Assembly: GCA_021733835.1 (NCBI GenBank)
Contig: JAIPKD010000017.1
Coordinates: forward strand, 1 to 47,473
Source of the DNA: Verrucomicrobiota bacterium
GTDB taxonomy: Bacteria > Verrucomicrobiota > Verrucomicrobiia > Limisphaerales > JAIPKD01
DNA: 47,473 bases
Direction: 5' to 3'
Part shown: piece after piece, positions 15,901-26,800 of the stretch
How the letters are laid out: each line of letters starts with the position of its first letter
Numbering within the stretch: the first letter of the stretch is position 1
Made by a program: the position numbers and the translations under genes
Notes under the pieces: generated by a model
What the model was told of the DNA's origin: nothing
Databases searched by the model: none
Seen by the model: the letters and a program-made list of their open reading frames with translations, nothing else

Positions 15901-17733
15901 ATGGAGATGATTGAGATGCGAGTTAATAAGTGTATTGGATGGTTTTTATTGAGCGTTATGTCTTCGGCTGTATTGACGGCCACGGCCGGTCAATGGCGGA
16001 TGGAAAACCTCGATCGCGGTCTTATTGCCTTGAGGAATTCTGCGGATACCGTATTCATCGGCTGGCGGTTGCTTGGCAAGGATTCGGAGGATACAGTGTT
16101 TAATCTATACCGCGTTTCCGACGGGGGCGATGAGGTTAAACTGAATGATCAGCCGCTGACGAATGCAACGTGTTACATTGACGCAAACGCGGATTTCACC
16201 GGTGCGAACGAGTATTTTATCCGCCCCGTTTTGAACGGTGGTGAAGGTGATCGAGCTGATTCGGTCAAGCTCAATCCGAATCCTTCGATACGCTCATATA
16301 TCCCCGTGCCTTTGGAAACGCCGCAGGGATACCGTCCAAATGACGCCTCCGTGGGCGACTTGGACGGCGACGGCAAATACGAAATCGTGCTTCACCAAGC
16401 GGGCAGGGGACGCGATAACTCGCAGGATGGCTTCACTGATTCGCCTATCCTTCAGGCGTACGAGTTGGACGGGACATTACTGTGGACGATCGACTTGGGA
16501 CGGAACATACGCGAGGGCGCGCATTACACACAATTCATGGTGTATGATTTGGACGGCGACGGCGCGGCCGAGGTGGCCTGCAAGACCGCCGACGGTACGG
16601 TGGATGGAACGGGTGAAGTGATCGGCGACCGTGACGCCGATTACCGGGGCTCGGACGGATATATTCTCGAGGGCCCGGAATTTCTCACTGTTTTCGATGG
16701 GCGTACCGGGGCGGCATTGGCGACGGCGGATTATATCCCTGCACGCGGTGATATTGAATCCTGGGGCGACGACTACGGGAATCGGGTCGACAGGTTCCTT
16801 GCGTGCGTAGCGTACCTGGATGGTGAACGGCCGAGCCTGGTCATGTGCCGTGGTTATTATGAGCGGACGACGTTGGCGGCGTGGAATTGGAGGGACGGTA
16901 TGTTGACGAATATCTGGACGTTCGACACAGGCGACGGTTCCGACGCGCGAAAAGAGTACGCCGGCCAAGGCGATCATTCGTTGTCGGTCGGTGATGTGGA
17001 CGGCGATGGGCGTGATGAGATTGTGTACGGCGCGTGTACGATCGACAATGATGGAACCGGATTGTATTCTACGGGCTTGGGGCATGGCGACGCGTTGCAT
17101 ATGTCGGATATGGACCCGACACGGCCGGGGATGGAAATCTTCAATATCCATGAGCGCCCCCGACACAGGCACGGTGTGGAACTGCGCGACGCCGCCACAG
17201 GCGAGTTGATTTGGAGTAAAGAAGCCTCCGATCCCGGTCGAGGATTGGCGATGGATATCGATCCGCGATATCCCGGGTATGAAGCATGGGCCTACGGCGG
17301 TGGTGCGCGGGGGCTTTGGGATATTCATGGCGAGACTATTTCTATAAAACGCCCGCGCTCATGCAATTTCGGTGTTTGGTGGGACGGCGATTTACTCCGT
17401 GAACTGCTGGATCGCAACTACATTGCCAAGTGGAATTGGGAGGAAGGCACCGAGACGCGCCTGTTGACGGCGGAGGATTGCGTGTCGAATAACGGGAGTA
17501 AAGCGAACCCGTGTCTATGCGCGGATATTCTCGGGGATTGGCGCGAGGAAGTGATTTGGCGGACAAGGGATAATGACGAGCTCAGGATATTCACCACGAC
17601 TCTTCCGACCAACCATCGGATGCCGACCCTTATGCACGACCGCCAATATCGTTTGAGCATCGCCTGGCAGAACGTAGGATATAACCAACCGGCGCACCCC
17701 GGGTTTTACCTGGGCGCGGATATGGATGATTAA
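15901..17733 (+). CDS. Rhamnogalacturonan lyase, PL11 family
   Basis: This secreted 610-residue enzyme cuts the rhamnogalacturonan I backbone of pectin by beta-elimination. After a signal peptide (cleavage after TATA, about residue 29) the mature protein starts GQWRMENLDRGLIALR, typical of PL11. Calcium-binding propeller repeats follow (DLDGDGKYEI, DLDGDGAAEV, DVDGDGRDEI), with a conserved central region that includes CKTADGTVDG and GHGDALHMSDMDP. Length is normal for the family, and no truncation is seen. Three start codons are possible (15901, 15907, 15916). It is transcribed away from the peptide-use cluster. A GH106-like glycosidase in the same window could act on the rhamnose-rich products. 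Confidence 0.95.
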   Translation: MEMIEMRVNKCIGWFLLSVMSSAVLTATAGQWRMENLDRGLIALRNSADTVFIGWRLLGKDSEDTVFNLYRVSDGGDEVKLNDQPLTNATCYIDANADFTGANEYFIRPVLNGGEGDRADSVKLNPNPSIRSYIPVPLETPQGYRPNDASVGDLDGDGKYEIVLHQAGRGRDNSQDGFTDSPILQAYELDGTLLWTIDLGRNIREGAHYTQFMVYDLDGDGAAEVACKTADGTVDGTGEVIGDRDADYRGSDGYILEGPEFLTVFDGRTGAALATADYIPARGDIESWGDDYGNRVDRFLACVAYLDGERPSLVMCRGYYERTTLAAWNWRDGMLTNIWTFDTGDGSDARKEYAGQGDHSLSVGDVDGDGRDEIVYGACTIDNDGTGLYSTGLGHGDALHMSDMDPTRPGMEIFNIHERPRHRHGVELRDAATGELIWSKEASDPGRGLAMDIDPRYPGYEAWAYGGGARGLWDIHGETISIKRPRSCNFGVWWDGDLLRELLDRNYIAKWNWEEGTETRLLTAEDCVSNNGSKANPCLCADILGDWREEVIWRTRDNDELRIFTTTLPTNHRMPTLMHDRQYRLSIAWQNVGYNQPAHPGFYLGADMDD

Positions 17734-17835
17734 TGTATAAATGGCGCTTCTGAATGCTGACCCAAATACCACAATGAACACCTGTCGGCGCAGCAGTATG
17801 AAGAAGGCGTTGGCCCCTGTTAAGCGGATGGAGGT

Positions 17836-17882
17836 GTAGCGTTCGGTGCCACTGCGGCTGATCCTTCGACCAGCCGCGCTAC
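17836..17882. repeat. REP-like palindromic repeat, copy 1
   Basis: This is a 47-base nested palindrome in the gap after the PL11 gene: outer arms GTAGCG (17836-17841) and CGCTAC (17877-17882), inner arms CGGCTG (17855-17860) and CAGCCG (17871-17876), around ATCCTTCGAC. A reverse-complement relative sits at 46641-46686. Dispersed short palindromes between genes are typical of REP families mobilised by RAYT transposases; no such transposase is in the window. Confidence 0.75.
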
Positions 17883-17950
17883 TTCAAATACAAGTGCAGA
17901 GTTTATTTTGGTAAATTCGGTTAATTATTAGCTTTTTAAGCAGTTTACCA

Positions 17951-19450
17951 TTAGCGAATAACCTTTATGTTTATCCCGAGGATGGCGGCGAGCTTGGTCA
18001 ATTTTCCCGTGATATGCCCTGTACCGATGGCGCAATGGTGTGCGGGGCCTTCTACGTTCCAGGCCTCGATAAACTTCTTTGCGCCCATTGGAAAGCGGTA
18101 TCGGCTGTTTGTATTGCCTATTTCGAGGATTGGACCTGAGACGGATTTACCTTCTGCAACCAAAAAGCTGTACTCACCGTCCGCGCCTTGAACCACGGCC
18201 AGTAATGTGACGGGGCCTGTCTTGACCTTCATCTCGATGGATACGCCTTTACCCGGTTTCCCGTGGAACACGCCCAGTGGTTTCAATATCGGCTTGCCTT
18301 CCGCAATGCCGGGGTGTCCCGGGCCATCGTGACCGAGCAACACCACGTCTTCATCGTAATCCGCCACATAAAATTCCGAAAACGATCCGCCGGCGCCGAA
18401 TAAGTCCATGATTTTCATCGCCATAGCGTTCTTGACCTCGCACTCTCCGGCTACCGGCACGTGTTGCGCCGTAAGCAGCGAGGTTCCGGCGATTATTGAT
18501 GTAACGATATTCTCCTCGTGGCTGCCCGGCGTCCCTTCATAGTAATACGCTATGGCGCCTAATCGATTTTCCTCGGCCAGCCGATCCAGGGCGCAAGCTG
18601 TACGCGCCGCGCGTTCAAGTTCCGATTCCTTGCATTCATCCAAGACTTCAAAGCTCGAGTAGAACTCGCCCAACTTTTCCTGTATGGCGTCGGCGCTTAC
18701 TTGCCGGCGGTAAGCTTGTAGTTCGCTCATTTCCAGATGAACCACGTGCGTTCCGAAAGTCGAGGTTACGCGTGTAGGATCGGAGTATACATCCAGCATC
18801 CCGTTGTAATAATGTCCTAAAATACCGAGGCGCGTATGTTCGAGCGAACAGTCCACCCGCGCGGCCTCGACCCATTGGTCTATTTCCTTCCATACCTCCG
18901 GTTCCTTCAGCGTGCCGGTGATTTGATGGAAGGGGATACCCGAGCGATGGAATACATTTGATATTTCTGGCATCGAGCATGCTTGACACCAAGCCAGCCA
19001 TTCGCCGGTCATCTTTCCGCGATCATTCATTGCATTGAAGGATTCGTAGTCAATAGACGAGCCGGGCTGGAGGTTGAGGACTACCACGGGAACGTTCAAT
19101 TCTTGAACCACAGGAAGGATTGTCGAAGACAACGCGTATGTCGATACATACAAGAATACGATGTTTACACCTTCACTTCTGAAAAGGTCTGCCGCTGCAT
19201 TAGCCCTATCCACCGTATCTACCAGTCCGGCGCTTACAACATTGACGCCCGGACGCTTGAGACGCTTCTCGATCCCGCGCCTGTATTCGTTCAAGCGTGA
19301 CTTGAGCCCGTCGAACTGCTCCCAGTATGTGTCTAGTCCGACGCTGAAAATCCCGACCTTGACTTGCGCGGTCTCAGGCTCTTCTTCAGGCGTCGCCGCC
19401 CATCCGGATAAGCCGATAATAAAGATGCTCAACGCGAGGATATGTTTCAT
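17951..19450 (-). CDS. Exported L-arabinose/L-fucose isomerase family protein
   Basis: This 499-residue protein is about as long as E. coli AraA and shows the same layout: an N-terminal Rossmann-like half (FLYVSTYALSSTILPVVQ, VVVLNLQPGS) and a C-terminal catalytic half. Likely metal ligands are retained: E305 in YYYEG, E336 in GECEV, H374 in LGHDGPGHP and H471 in GPAHHC, matching E306, E333, H350 and H450 of AraA by position. Unusually, it starts with a clear signal peptide (MKHILALSIFIIGLSGWAA), so it should leave the cytoplasm. The start at 19450 is preferred to an upstream start at 19492 because of that signal. It follows the sensor kinase by 38 bases. It may isomerise a pentose in the periplasm or only bind sugar. 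Confidence 0.8.
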   Translation of the reverse strand: MKHILALSIFIIGLSGWAATPEEEPETAQVKVGIFSVGLDTYWEQFDGLKSRLNEYRRGIEKRLKRPGVNVVSAGLVDTVDRANAAADLFRSEGVNIVFLYVSTYALSSTILPVVQELNVPVVVLNLQPGSSIDYESFNAMNDRGKMTGEWLAWCQACSMPEISNVFHRSGIPFHQITGTLKEPEVWKEIDQWVEAARVDCSLEHTRLGILGHYYNGMLDVYSDPTRVTSTFGTHVVHLEMSELQAYRRQVSADAIQEKLGEFYSSFEVLDECKESELERAARTACALDRLAEENRLGAIAYYYEGTPGSHEENIVTSIIAGTSLLTAQHVPVAGECEVKNAMAMKIMDLFGAGGSFSEFYVADYDEDVVLLGHDGPGHPGIAEGKPILKPLGVFHGKPGKGVSIEMKVKTGPVTLLAVVQGADGEYSFLVAEGKSVSGPILEIGNTNSRYRFPMGAKKFIEAWNVEGPAHHCAIGTGHITGKLTKLAAILGINIKVIR

Positions 19451-19488
19451 TTCTAAACGAAGGGTAAGATATTTAGAATCAATTGCAA

Positions 19489-22400
19489 TCATTCACTGAT
19501 TAGCACTTCATGTACTTTATTCGCGATAGCTTTTATGGTGAAAGGCTTTTGAATGAAGTTCACGTTTTCGTCAAGTACACCGTGATGAGCGATTACATTG
19601 GATGTGTAACCTGACATGAACAACACCTTGGTCTCGGGGTTTAAGGACTTAATCTCAGCGGCCAATTCCTTTCCGTTCATCTGCGGCATTACCACATCGG
19701 TGATCAGTAGATTAATAGGCGTAGCATACTTTCGAACATACTCGACGGCTTCAATTGGATTATTTGCCATAACAACGTAATATCCCAGGGTTTCGAGCAT
19801 CATTTTTCCAATGGTCGAGATACCCTTATCGTCTTCTACTAAAAGGATTGTTTCTCCTCGGCCATGGGGTGTGTCTGACTGGTGCGACTCTTCCGTGACG
19901 GAGACGGCACCTTCATGTTTTGGTATATATATCTTGAAGGTAGTACCATGTCCGGGTTCGCTGTACACATTGATGAGTCCATTATTCTGTTTGACTATAC
20001 CGAAAACCGTGGCCAGTCCTAGTCCGGTGCCTTTCCCCATTTCTTTTGTCGTAAAGAATGGTTCAAAAATGAATCCCCGCATTTCATTGTCTATGCCGTG
20101 ACCGTCGTCGCTTACAGCCAGCATAATGTACTGCCCTGGAACGAAGTCGGCATGAATTGCGCAATATGCCTCGTCGAACTCGACATTCTCTGTTTCGATG
20201 GTTATAGTCCCAGTGCCGGATATGGCGTCCCTGGCGTTCACGCAAAGGTTGGCCAGGATTTGATCTATCTGAGACGGGTCCATGTTTATCGGCCACAAGT
20301 CCGCGTCCGGTTTCCATATCAGATCAATATCTTCTCCGATTAGGCGTCGGAGCATCTTGAGCGTTCCATCCACGGTATCGTTGAGATTCAACACGCGAGG
20401 AGCGATTGTCTGTTTCCGCGCGAACGCCAGAAGCTGCCGGGTCAGGTCCGTGGAACGTTTAGCTGCTTTTTGAATTTCCATTAAATCTTCATAATTGGGG
20501 TCATTGTGCCGGTTTTTCATGAGCATCATTTCGGTTCGGCCGAGAATCACCCCCAACATATTATTGAAATCGTGAGCAACTCCACCTGCAAGTCTCCCAA
20601 CCGACTCTAATTTCTGGGATTGTATCAATTGCTCCTGCAGTTTTTCTCTATCGGCTTCAGCGGTCTTGAGTTCTGTAATGTCGTTGAACACGGTGGAAAA
20701 GCACCCAGGTTTTGGGCTCCCGACTGTGACATAAAGATATTTCTGAATGGGTTCAAAGTATGCTTCGAAAGCGGCCGGTTTACCTGTTTCGGCTACTTTA
20801 CTATAAACATCAAGGAAAGGCGCCTTACCTGTTCCATAAGCTACAGACGCTAATTGGCCGACAGCCTCATTATAACCGATTCCGGTTATTTGTTCGAAGG
20901 CGGGGTTGATATCCAGGATGCGGTAGTCAATAGGTTTATCATTTTCGTAAATCAACTCGTCTACACAACTTGCCGATGCCATGCTTTCGAACATCGATCT
21001 ATATTTAGCCTCGCTTTCTTCGACAGCCTTTTGAATTCGACGTTCATTAGTGACATCCCTAATCATGCCGATAAACCCCTCGATTTCACCTCGATTATTT
21101 CTTAAGCAGGACACATTGGTTTCGCCCGGAAAGACTTCGCCGTTTTTCTTTTTATATAAAACAGTCAGCAAGAAATTAGGATTATTGATGTTATCACTGA
21201 TTTTTTTCCCCATCTCTTCATACTCATTTAAGTCCTTGTAAATAAGAGATGTTTCTCTACCGATCACTTCATCTTCAGAGTATCCGAACAAATCGGTAAA
21301 AGCGGTATTGAGCTGGGTAATTATGCGATTTGTGTCGGCAACCAAAATAGAGTCACGGATACTATTGAAGAGGTTTATAAATCTCGCTTCGCTATTTTGA
21401 ACTGCTTCCTCGGCTTGTTTGCGTTCGATAATATAACCTATTAATGTGGCGGATTTCTCGAGTCGTCTTTTAGCTATGTCTATAATGAATTGCGGACGAC
21501 TTTGGTATGCATTAGCCTGTATCCGTAAGTCTTTAATAGGGACTTGATATTTTTGAGAAAGCTTTTCGAGCGTAGCTTCATCTTTAGGCGGATCACCGTA
21601 GCCGAAATTGATAGCGCCTATTATATTGCCCCCGGCCCGTACGGGCACTGAATACATATTAATACCGCCGTGACATGCAATATCCACGGGTTTGCCTTCT
21701 TCTATTGATTTGAGCGCAGCATCTTTCCAGCATGATTCGTGGCATAGCCATTTCCCGCTGTTAAGCGCTTCTCGGTTGCACGGGGTATTACAAAGCTTCC
21801 TTGAGCTCGCGTCCATTAACTGGCACCAGCTAGAGGTGAATAATCCAAGCGCATAATCGCCGTTGCGTTCATAGACGGCGGCGGAGGTCTCGAGTAAATC
21901 AAGATACTCCGAAGCGATGTCCCTTAGTTGCCTTTTGCCTATCGAGGACAATATCAATCCATTTTCATTCAGCAGGCTTAAATCTCCGTATTCTGGGACA
22001 TAATCCGATTTGTTCTCAAGGTTTTTACTTTTCAGCATCCATTCAATCGCGTGTAAATTCTTCTCAGCCTTTTTGCGATCGGTGATATCTTCGAGCGACG
22101 CCATGATCCCAATTACCTCGTCATTATCATCTAAAATGGGGGCTGTAGAAATACTGACATCAATCAAGTCACCGTTTTTCTTCTGCCTAACGAGCTCGAG
22201 GCCGGTAAAGCCACCTTCATTGGTCACCCTTTTCATGAGTGTTTCAAACTCGTGTTTACTATTATGAGGGACGATAGGAAGCGGTTTTCCGATTACTTCT
22301 TCGGCATTCCATCCTAATATATTCTCGGCCGATGAGTTCCATGTTAACACTCTCCCTTCAAGGTTCAGAGTAAAAATAGGCAGCGGGGAACTTTCAATAA

Positions 22401-23757
22401 TTGCCCTCCTGAGCTTATCGCTTTTACGTCTCTCTACCTCAGCCTTTTTGCGTTCAAAAAAATGCCCCAGACTTTTTGCAATGCCGTTGATCAAGTATCG
22501 CTCTTCTTTCAGGAACGGCCCTTCGTAGATTTCAGGCATTTGTTCGAGATAGAAAACTTCGATAACGCCTCTCTTTTCGTTGTTTATGTATATTCCCGAG
22601 GATTGCCTCCATGGGGTTTCTTTGAAGTATTTTGTTTTAAATTCGAGTGAGTCCAATCGAATACGAGCGCAAGTAATTTCAGGATAATGCCAAGATGGTG
22701 GGATGATTTCGACGAGTGACTGCAATAATTCCCCGGAGGAGATTCCCGGCTTTTCTGTAAGCCTGAAGAGTTCGTACAGACAATTCAATTCCTTTATCCG
22801 TTCGCCGAGTCTACCGGTTTGTTCCTCGACAAGTGATTGGAGGTTGGCTTGGTGTTGTCGTAATTCTCCGTATGTGAGGGAAGCAGAGTATGAAACAAAG
22901 ACCATGGCCAGCATGAACACTGTCAGTTCAAAGAAGGCCTTTGGGCCTGTGTGTTCCCCGAAGAGTCCGACACCATTGGCTGTGCCCACGCTGAATACAA
23001 TGGCGGCGGCCAGTGTGACGACAACCGTGTCCATTAAACAGCCTCTGCGCGCTAAGATGAACAGCAGTGGAAATACCCCAATCGCCAGAACGGGGAGCCA
23101 AACAAAAGATGCCAGGAGTATTGCAACCGGCAACAAAACCTTGAGGCCGGCGAGTCCGAAGCCTGCGTGAGGCCGTGAATTTTGCATCTGCCATGCCCAA
23201 TAAAGCGGCGCAACCAGTAACAATCCTAAGGTATCTGATGTGGTGATATAGAGCGTTTGCTGCAATAGCAGTTTTAGGCTTATGGTTTCCGGCGCGGCGA
23301 AACTTGTCACCGAAACCAGAAACCAGCAGGTGGCCAATGGAGGTAATAGGCAGACAAAAAGAAAAAAGGGAACCATGTGAGTGCTCTGAGTGAGTAGAGG
23401 TTGTTTCACACGGTTTTCCAATTGACGGGTCATACGCCAAGCAAGAAAAGATTGTGCCATATCAGCACCAGCAACCATAAGCGCCGGCAGAAAACCGTAA
23501 AGTACCACGTTGAGCTGGGATTCTTGGATTAGGAAGGGAGCGTTGATGATAAAGCTTGATAACAGCACCCAAGGAAGCGCGGCGCGTCCCAGAATGAGAC
23601 ACATTATCAATCCGACGCCGGAGGGTAGCCAAACCAGTGTGAGATTGCCCGGTGACAGGCTAACCTGAGAAATACCAAAGAAGCCCAACGCTACATATAT
23701 TAACGAGAATGCCAGTGCGATTATTAAGAATCCCCATGGTCTGAATGGCAATTTCAC
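19489..23757 (-). CDS. Hybrid sensor histidine kinase with MASE1, PAS, PocR and receiver domains
   Basis: This 1422-residue membrane sensor has, in order: an N-terminal multi-helix MASE1 region (about 1-305); a linker and GAF-like region (320-450); PAS (about 455-565); a cysteine-rich PocR ligand-sensing domain (about 590-755, with CNTPCN and CHESCW); two more PAS domains (770-1015); HisKA with phospho-acceptor H1062 in GGVAHDFNN; HATPase (GLGLATVFGIV region); and a C-terminal receiver with D1354 in LITDVVMP. It would autophosphorylate and pass phosphate to its own receiver and then to a partner that is not encoded nearby. PocR suggests small-molecule sensing, perhaps hydrocarbons, diols or aldehydes. 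It is followed 38 bases later by the exported isomerase-like gene. Confidence 0.93.
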   Translation of the reverse strand: MKLPFRPWGFLIIALAFSLIYVALGFFGISQVSLSPGNLTLVWLPSGVGLIMCLILGRAALPWVLLSSFIINAPFLIQESQLNVVLYGFLPALMVAGADMAQSFLAWRMTRQLENRVKQPLLTQSTHMVPFFLFVCLLPPLATCWFLVSVTSFAAPETISLKLLLQQTLYITTSDTLGLLLVAPLYWAWQMQNSRPHAGFGLAGLKVLLPVAILLASFVWLPVLAIGVFPLLFILARRGCLMDTVVVTLAAAIVFSVGTANGVGLFGEHTGPKAFFELTVFMLAMVFVSYSASLTYGELRQHQANLQSLVEEQTGRLGERIKELNCLYELFRLTEKPGISSGELLQSLVEIIPPSWHYPEITCARIRLDSLEFKTKYFKETPWRQSSGIYINNEKRGVIEVFYLEQMPEIYEGPFLKEERYLINGIAKSLGHFFERKKAEVERRKSDKLRRAIIESSPLPIFTLNLEGRVLTWNSSAENILGWNAEEVIGKPLPIVPHNSKHEFETLMKRVTNEGGFTGLELVRQKKNGDLIDVSISTAPILDDNDEVIGIMASLEDITDRKKAEKNLHAIEWMLKSKNLENKSDYVPEYGDLSLLNENGLILSSIGKRQLRDIASEYLDLLETSAAVYERNGDYALGLFTSSWCQLMDASSRKLCNTPCNREALNSGKWLCHESCWKDAALKSIEEGKPVDIACHGGINMYSVPVRAGGNIIGAINFGYGDPPKDEATLEKLSQKYQVPIKDLRIQANAYQSRPQFIIDIAKRRLEKSATLIGYIIERKQAEEAVQNSEARFINLFNSIRDSILVADTNRIITQLNTAFTDLFGYSEDEVIGRETSLIYKDLNEYEEMGKKISDNINNPNFLLTVLYKKKNGEVFPGETNVSCLRNNRGEIEGFIGMIRDVTNERRIQKAVEESEAKYRSMFESMASASCVDELIYENDKPIDYRILDINPAFEQITGIGYNEAVGQLASVAYGTGKAPFLDVYSKVAETGKPAAFEAYFEPIQKYLYVTVGSPKPGCFSTVFNDITELKTAEADREKLQEQLIQSQKLESVGRLAGGVAHDFNNMLGVILGRTEMMLMKNRHNDPNYEDLMEIQKAAKRSTDLTRQLLAFARKQTIAPRVLNLNDTVDGTLKMLRRLIGEDIDLIWKPDADLWPINMDPSQIDQILANLCVNARDAISGTGTITIETENVEFDEAYCAIHADFVPGQYIMLAVSDDGHGIDNEMRGFIFEPFFTTKEMGKGTGLGLATVFGIVKQNNGLINVYSEPGHGTTFKIYIPKHEGAVSVTEESHQSDTPHGRGETILLVEDDKGISTIGKMMLETLGYYVVMANNPIEAVEYVRKYATPINLLITDVVMPQMNGKELAAEIKSLNPETKVLFMSGYTSNVIAHHGVLDENVNFIQKPFTIKAIANKVHEVLISE

Positions 23758-23847
23758 GTCAATAAAGTACAGACTATTCAGTCTGTTGGCAAACTTAACG
23801 TACGTGATCGGGTGTTTGCTTTCTGTTAGGGAATTGAATATCGGTAT

Positions 23848-26800
23848 TTATTTTCCGCAGCATTGTTTATATTTCTTGCCGCTGCCGCAAGGGCATGGGT
23901 CGTTACGGCCTACCTTTGGCCCTGACCTGACGGGGCGTGCTTTCGTATTTTTCTCTGCGGCTTCGGAGACCATATCGCTTGGATTAGATTGTGCTTGTCT
24001 GGCGGCGGCCGCTTTGTTTCCGAAGGCGCTCGAGGATTGATGAACGGCATTGCGTTGGGACAGGTTGTAAAGGAATTTTTCGAATGCCATGAGGCTGGAC
24101 GCGCTGCGGAATATGTTGTGGCATATCTCGGTCTTGATATTGAGCATTAAGTCCTCGAAGGTCTTAAACGCCTCGGCCTTGTACTCGATCACGGGGTCTC
24201 TTTGTCCGTAAGCGCGGAGTCCGATGGCGTTGCGCAGGCTGTCCATGAAGTAAAGATGCTCCTGCCAGAGCTTGTCGATGGCGGAGAGGATGGTATAACG
24301 TTCGACGGCCTGGATGGCTTCGGCGTTTTCGTATTTCGCCTTCAGTTCGTATGCTTCGCGGACGCGATTGGAGATTTCGGTACAGACGGCGAATTGCGCT
24401 GGGTTGAGTCCGTCGAAGATCGAGTTGGGCACAGGGGTTTCGGATGCGTCCTTTGTGTAATTGGTGATTTCTGCTTCGGTGATACCGATGGGGAAATTGA
24501 GGTTCACCCAATCGGCGAGCTGGCGAATCTTCCAGTCGGACGGTTCCTTGTCGGTGGAGGTATATTGCTCGACTTTCTGGATGACGACTTCTTCCATGAT
24601 GTCCATAAGGCGGTCGCGGACATCGGGTGTATGAATAATTTCATTGCGGAAGCCGTAGATCACTCCCCGCTGCTTATTCATGACGTCGTCGTACTCAAGG
24701 GTACGTTTCCGCATCTGGAAGTTGTGTTGCTCGACACGTTTCTGCGCGGTTTGGATGGAACGGTTTAGGAGCGGGTGCTCCAGTTCCTGGCCTTCCTCGA
24801 GCCCGACACGTTCCATTACCTTGACTATACGATCGGAGCCGAACAAGCGCATGAGGTCGTCTTCGAGTGATATAAAGAAGTGCGAGGAGCCGGGGTCGCC
24901 TTGACGCGCGCAGCGGCCGCGGAGCTGCCTATCGATACGCCGTGACTCGTGACGTTCGGTAGCCATCACATGGAGTCCGCCGGCTTCGGCTATACCGGGG
25001 CCGAGTTTGATATCGGTACCGCGTCCGGCCATATTCGTGGCGATGGTAACCGCGCCGCGTTGACCTGCTCTTGATATGATTTCGGCTTCTTGTTGGTGGA
25101 ATTTGGCGTTCAGAACCGAGTGGACTATACCTGAGCGCTTGAGCATTCTCGAGATGAGCTCGCTTGTTTCCACGGAAATGGTGCCGACGAGTATCGGGCG
25201 TCCTTGGTTATGGATTTCGATTATTTCCTTAAGCACCGCGTTGAACTTCTCGCGTTTGGTCTTATAGACCGAGTCATTGTAATCGTGGCGTTGCACCGGT
25301 TTGTTTGTTGGGATTACCATGACGTCGAGGTCATAAATATCGAGGAACTCGTTTGCTTCCGTTTCCGCGGTACCGGTCATACCGGCCAGTTTATCGTACA
25401 TCCGGAAGTAGTTCTGGATGGTAACGGTGGCCAGGGTTTGGGTTTCGCGTTCGATCTCGACACCTTCCTTGGCCTCGACGGCTTGATGAAGGCCGTCGCT
25501 CCACCTGCGTCCGGTCATCAGGCGGCCTGTGTGTTCGACAACGATTATGACTTTATTATCCTGGATGACATATTCGACATCGCGTTCGTAGAGGCAAAAA
25601 GCCTTGAGCAGCTGTGAGATGCAATGGATTCGCTCGGCCTTGGCCTCGAATTCGGATTGAACCCTCGATTTGGCCTCCATTCGTTTCTTGACGTCTTCTT
25701 CGGAGCTTGAATCGATTTCATGGAAGGCTTCGGTTAAATCGGGCAGGACGAAGGCCTCCGAGTCGTCGGGGCTGAGGAAGGCGCGGCCTTTTTCCGTTAA
25801 GTCGGCGTCGTGTCCTTTTTCGTCTATTGCAAAGTACAAGTCCTCCTTTTGTCCGTAGAGCGCCTTTTTGCTTTGGTCGGCGTGAAGCTCGAGTTCGGCT
25901 TGGTTCATGTACCGCATGTTTTCGGGTTCTTCAAGGAGCCTGAGGAGGTTAGGTGATTTTGGATGTCCCTGTTTTATTTTGAAGAGAGTAAGGCCGAGTT
26001 CGCGCTGAAGTTCTTCGGGATTGGGAGCGCCGTTCTTGATCTTGCTAAGCAGTTCTTCGCTTTTCTCGACGTATTCCTTGCACAGGCGTTGTTGGGCGCG
26101 GACGATTGATTCGACGGAAGGTTTGTATTTGGCGAAGATCGTATTATCCGCGTTAACCACCGCCGGGCCGCTGATGATCAACGGTGTTCGCGCCTCATCG
26201 ATAAGGATCGAGTCGACTTCGTCGATTATTGCGTATGCGTGACCGCGCTGGACCTGGTCTTCGGCGCGTGAAGCCATGCCGTTGTCACGGAGGTAGTCGA
26301 AGCCGAATTCGGCGTTTGTGCCGTATGTCACGTCGCATTTGTACTGTTCGCGTCTGACATGCGGCGATTGATCGTGTTCTATGCATCCGACCGTGAGGCC
26401 GAGGAATTTGTAGACCGCGCCCATCCACTCGCTGTCACGGGCGGCGAGGTAATCGTTTACTGTAATAATATGCACGCCGCGTCCGGATAATGCATTCAGG
26501 TACACGGGCATGGTGGCGACGAGGGTTTTGCCTTCGCCGGTGGCCATTTCCGCTATTTTACCCTCGTGCAGGGCTATGGCGCCCACCAACTGGACGTCGA
26601 ATGGGATCATGTCCCATTTCATGGTATGCCCGCGGACGATGATTTCCTTGTTCATCATACGTCTGCAGGCATTCTTGACCACGGCGAACGCTTCCGGAAG
26701 GATTTCATTCATCGTGTTCTCGAGTTCGGCTGTGTCCTCGATTGCGCCGAGCCGTTCTTTCCATGCGGTTGTCCTCTGGATCAACGCCTCATCGGGTTCG

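Noticed and set aside
22928-23440. 170-codon alternative frame within the kinase gene
   Set aside because: Shadow of the membrane region of the sensor kinase; the main frame shows clear MASE1 helices.
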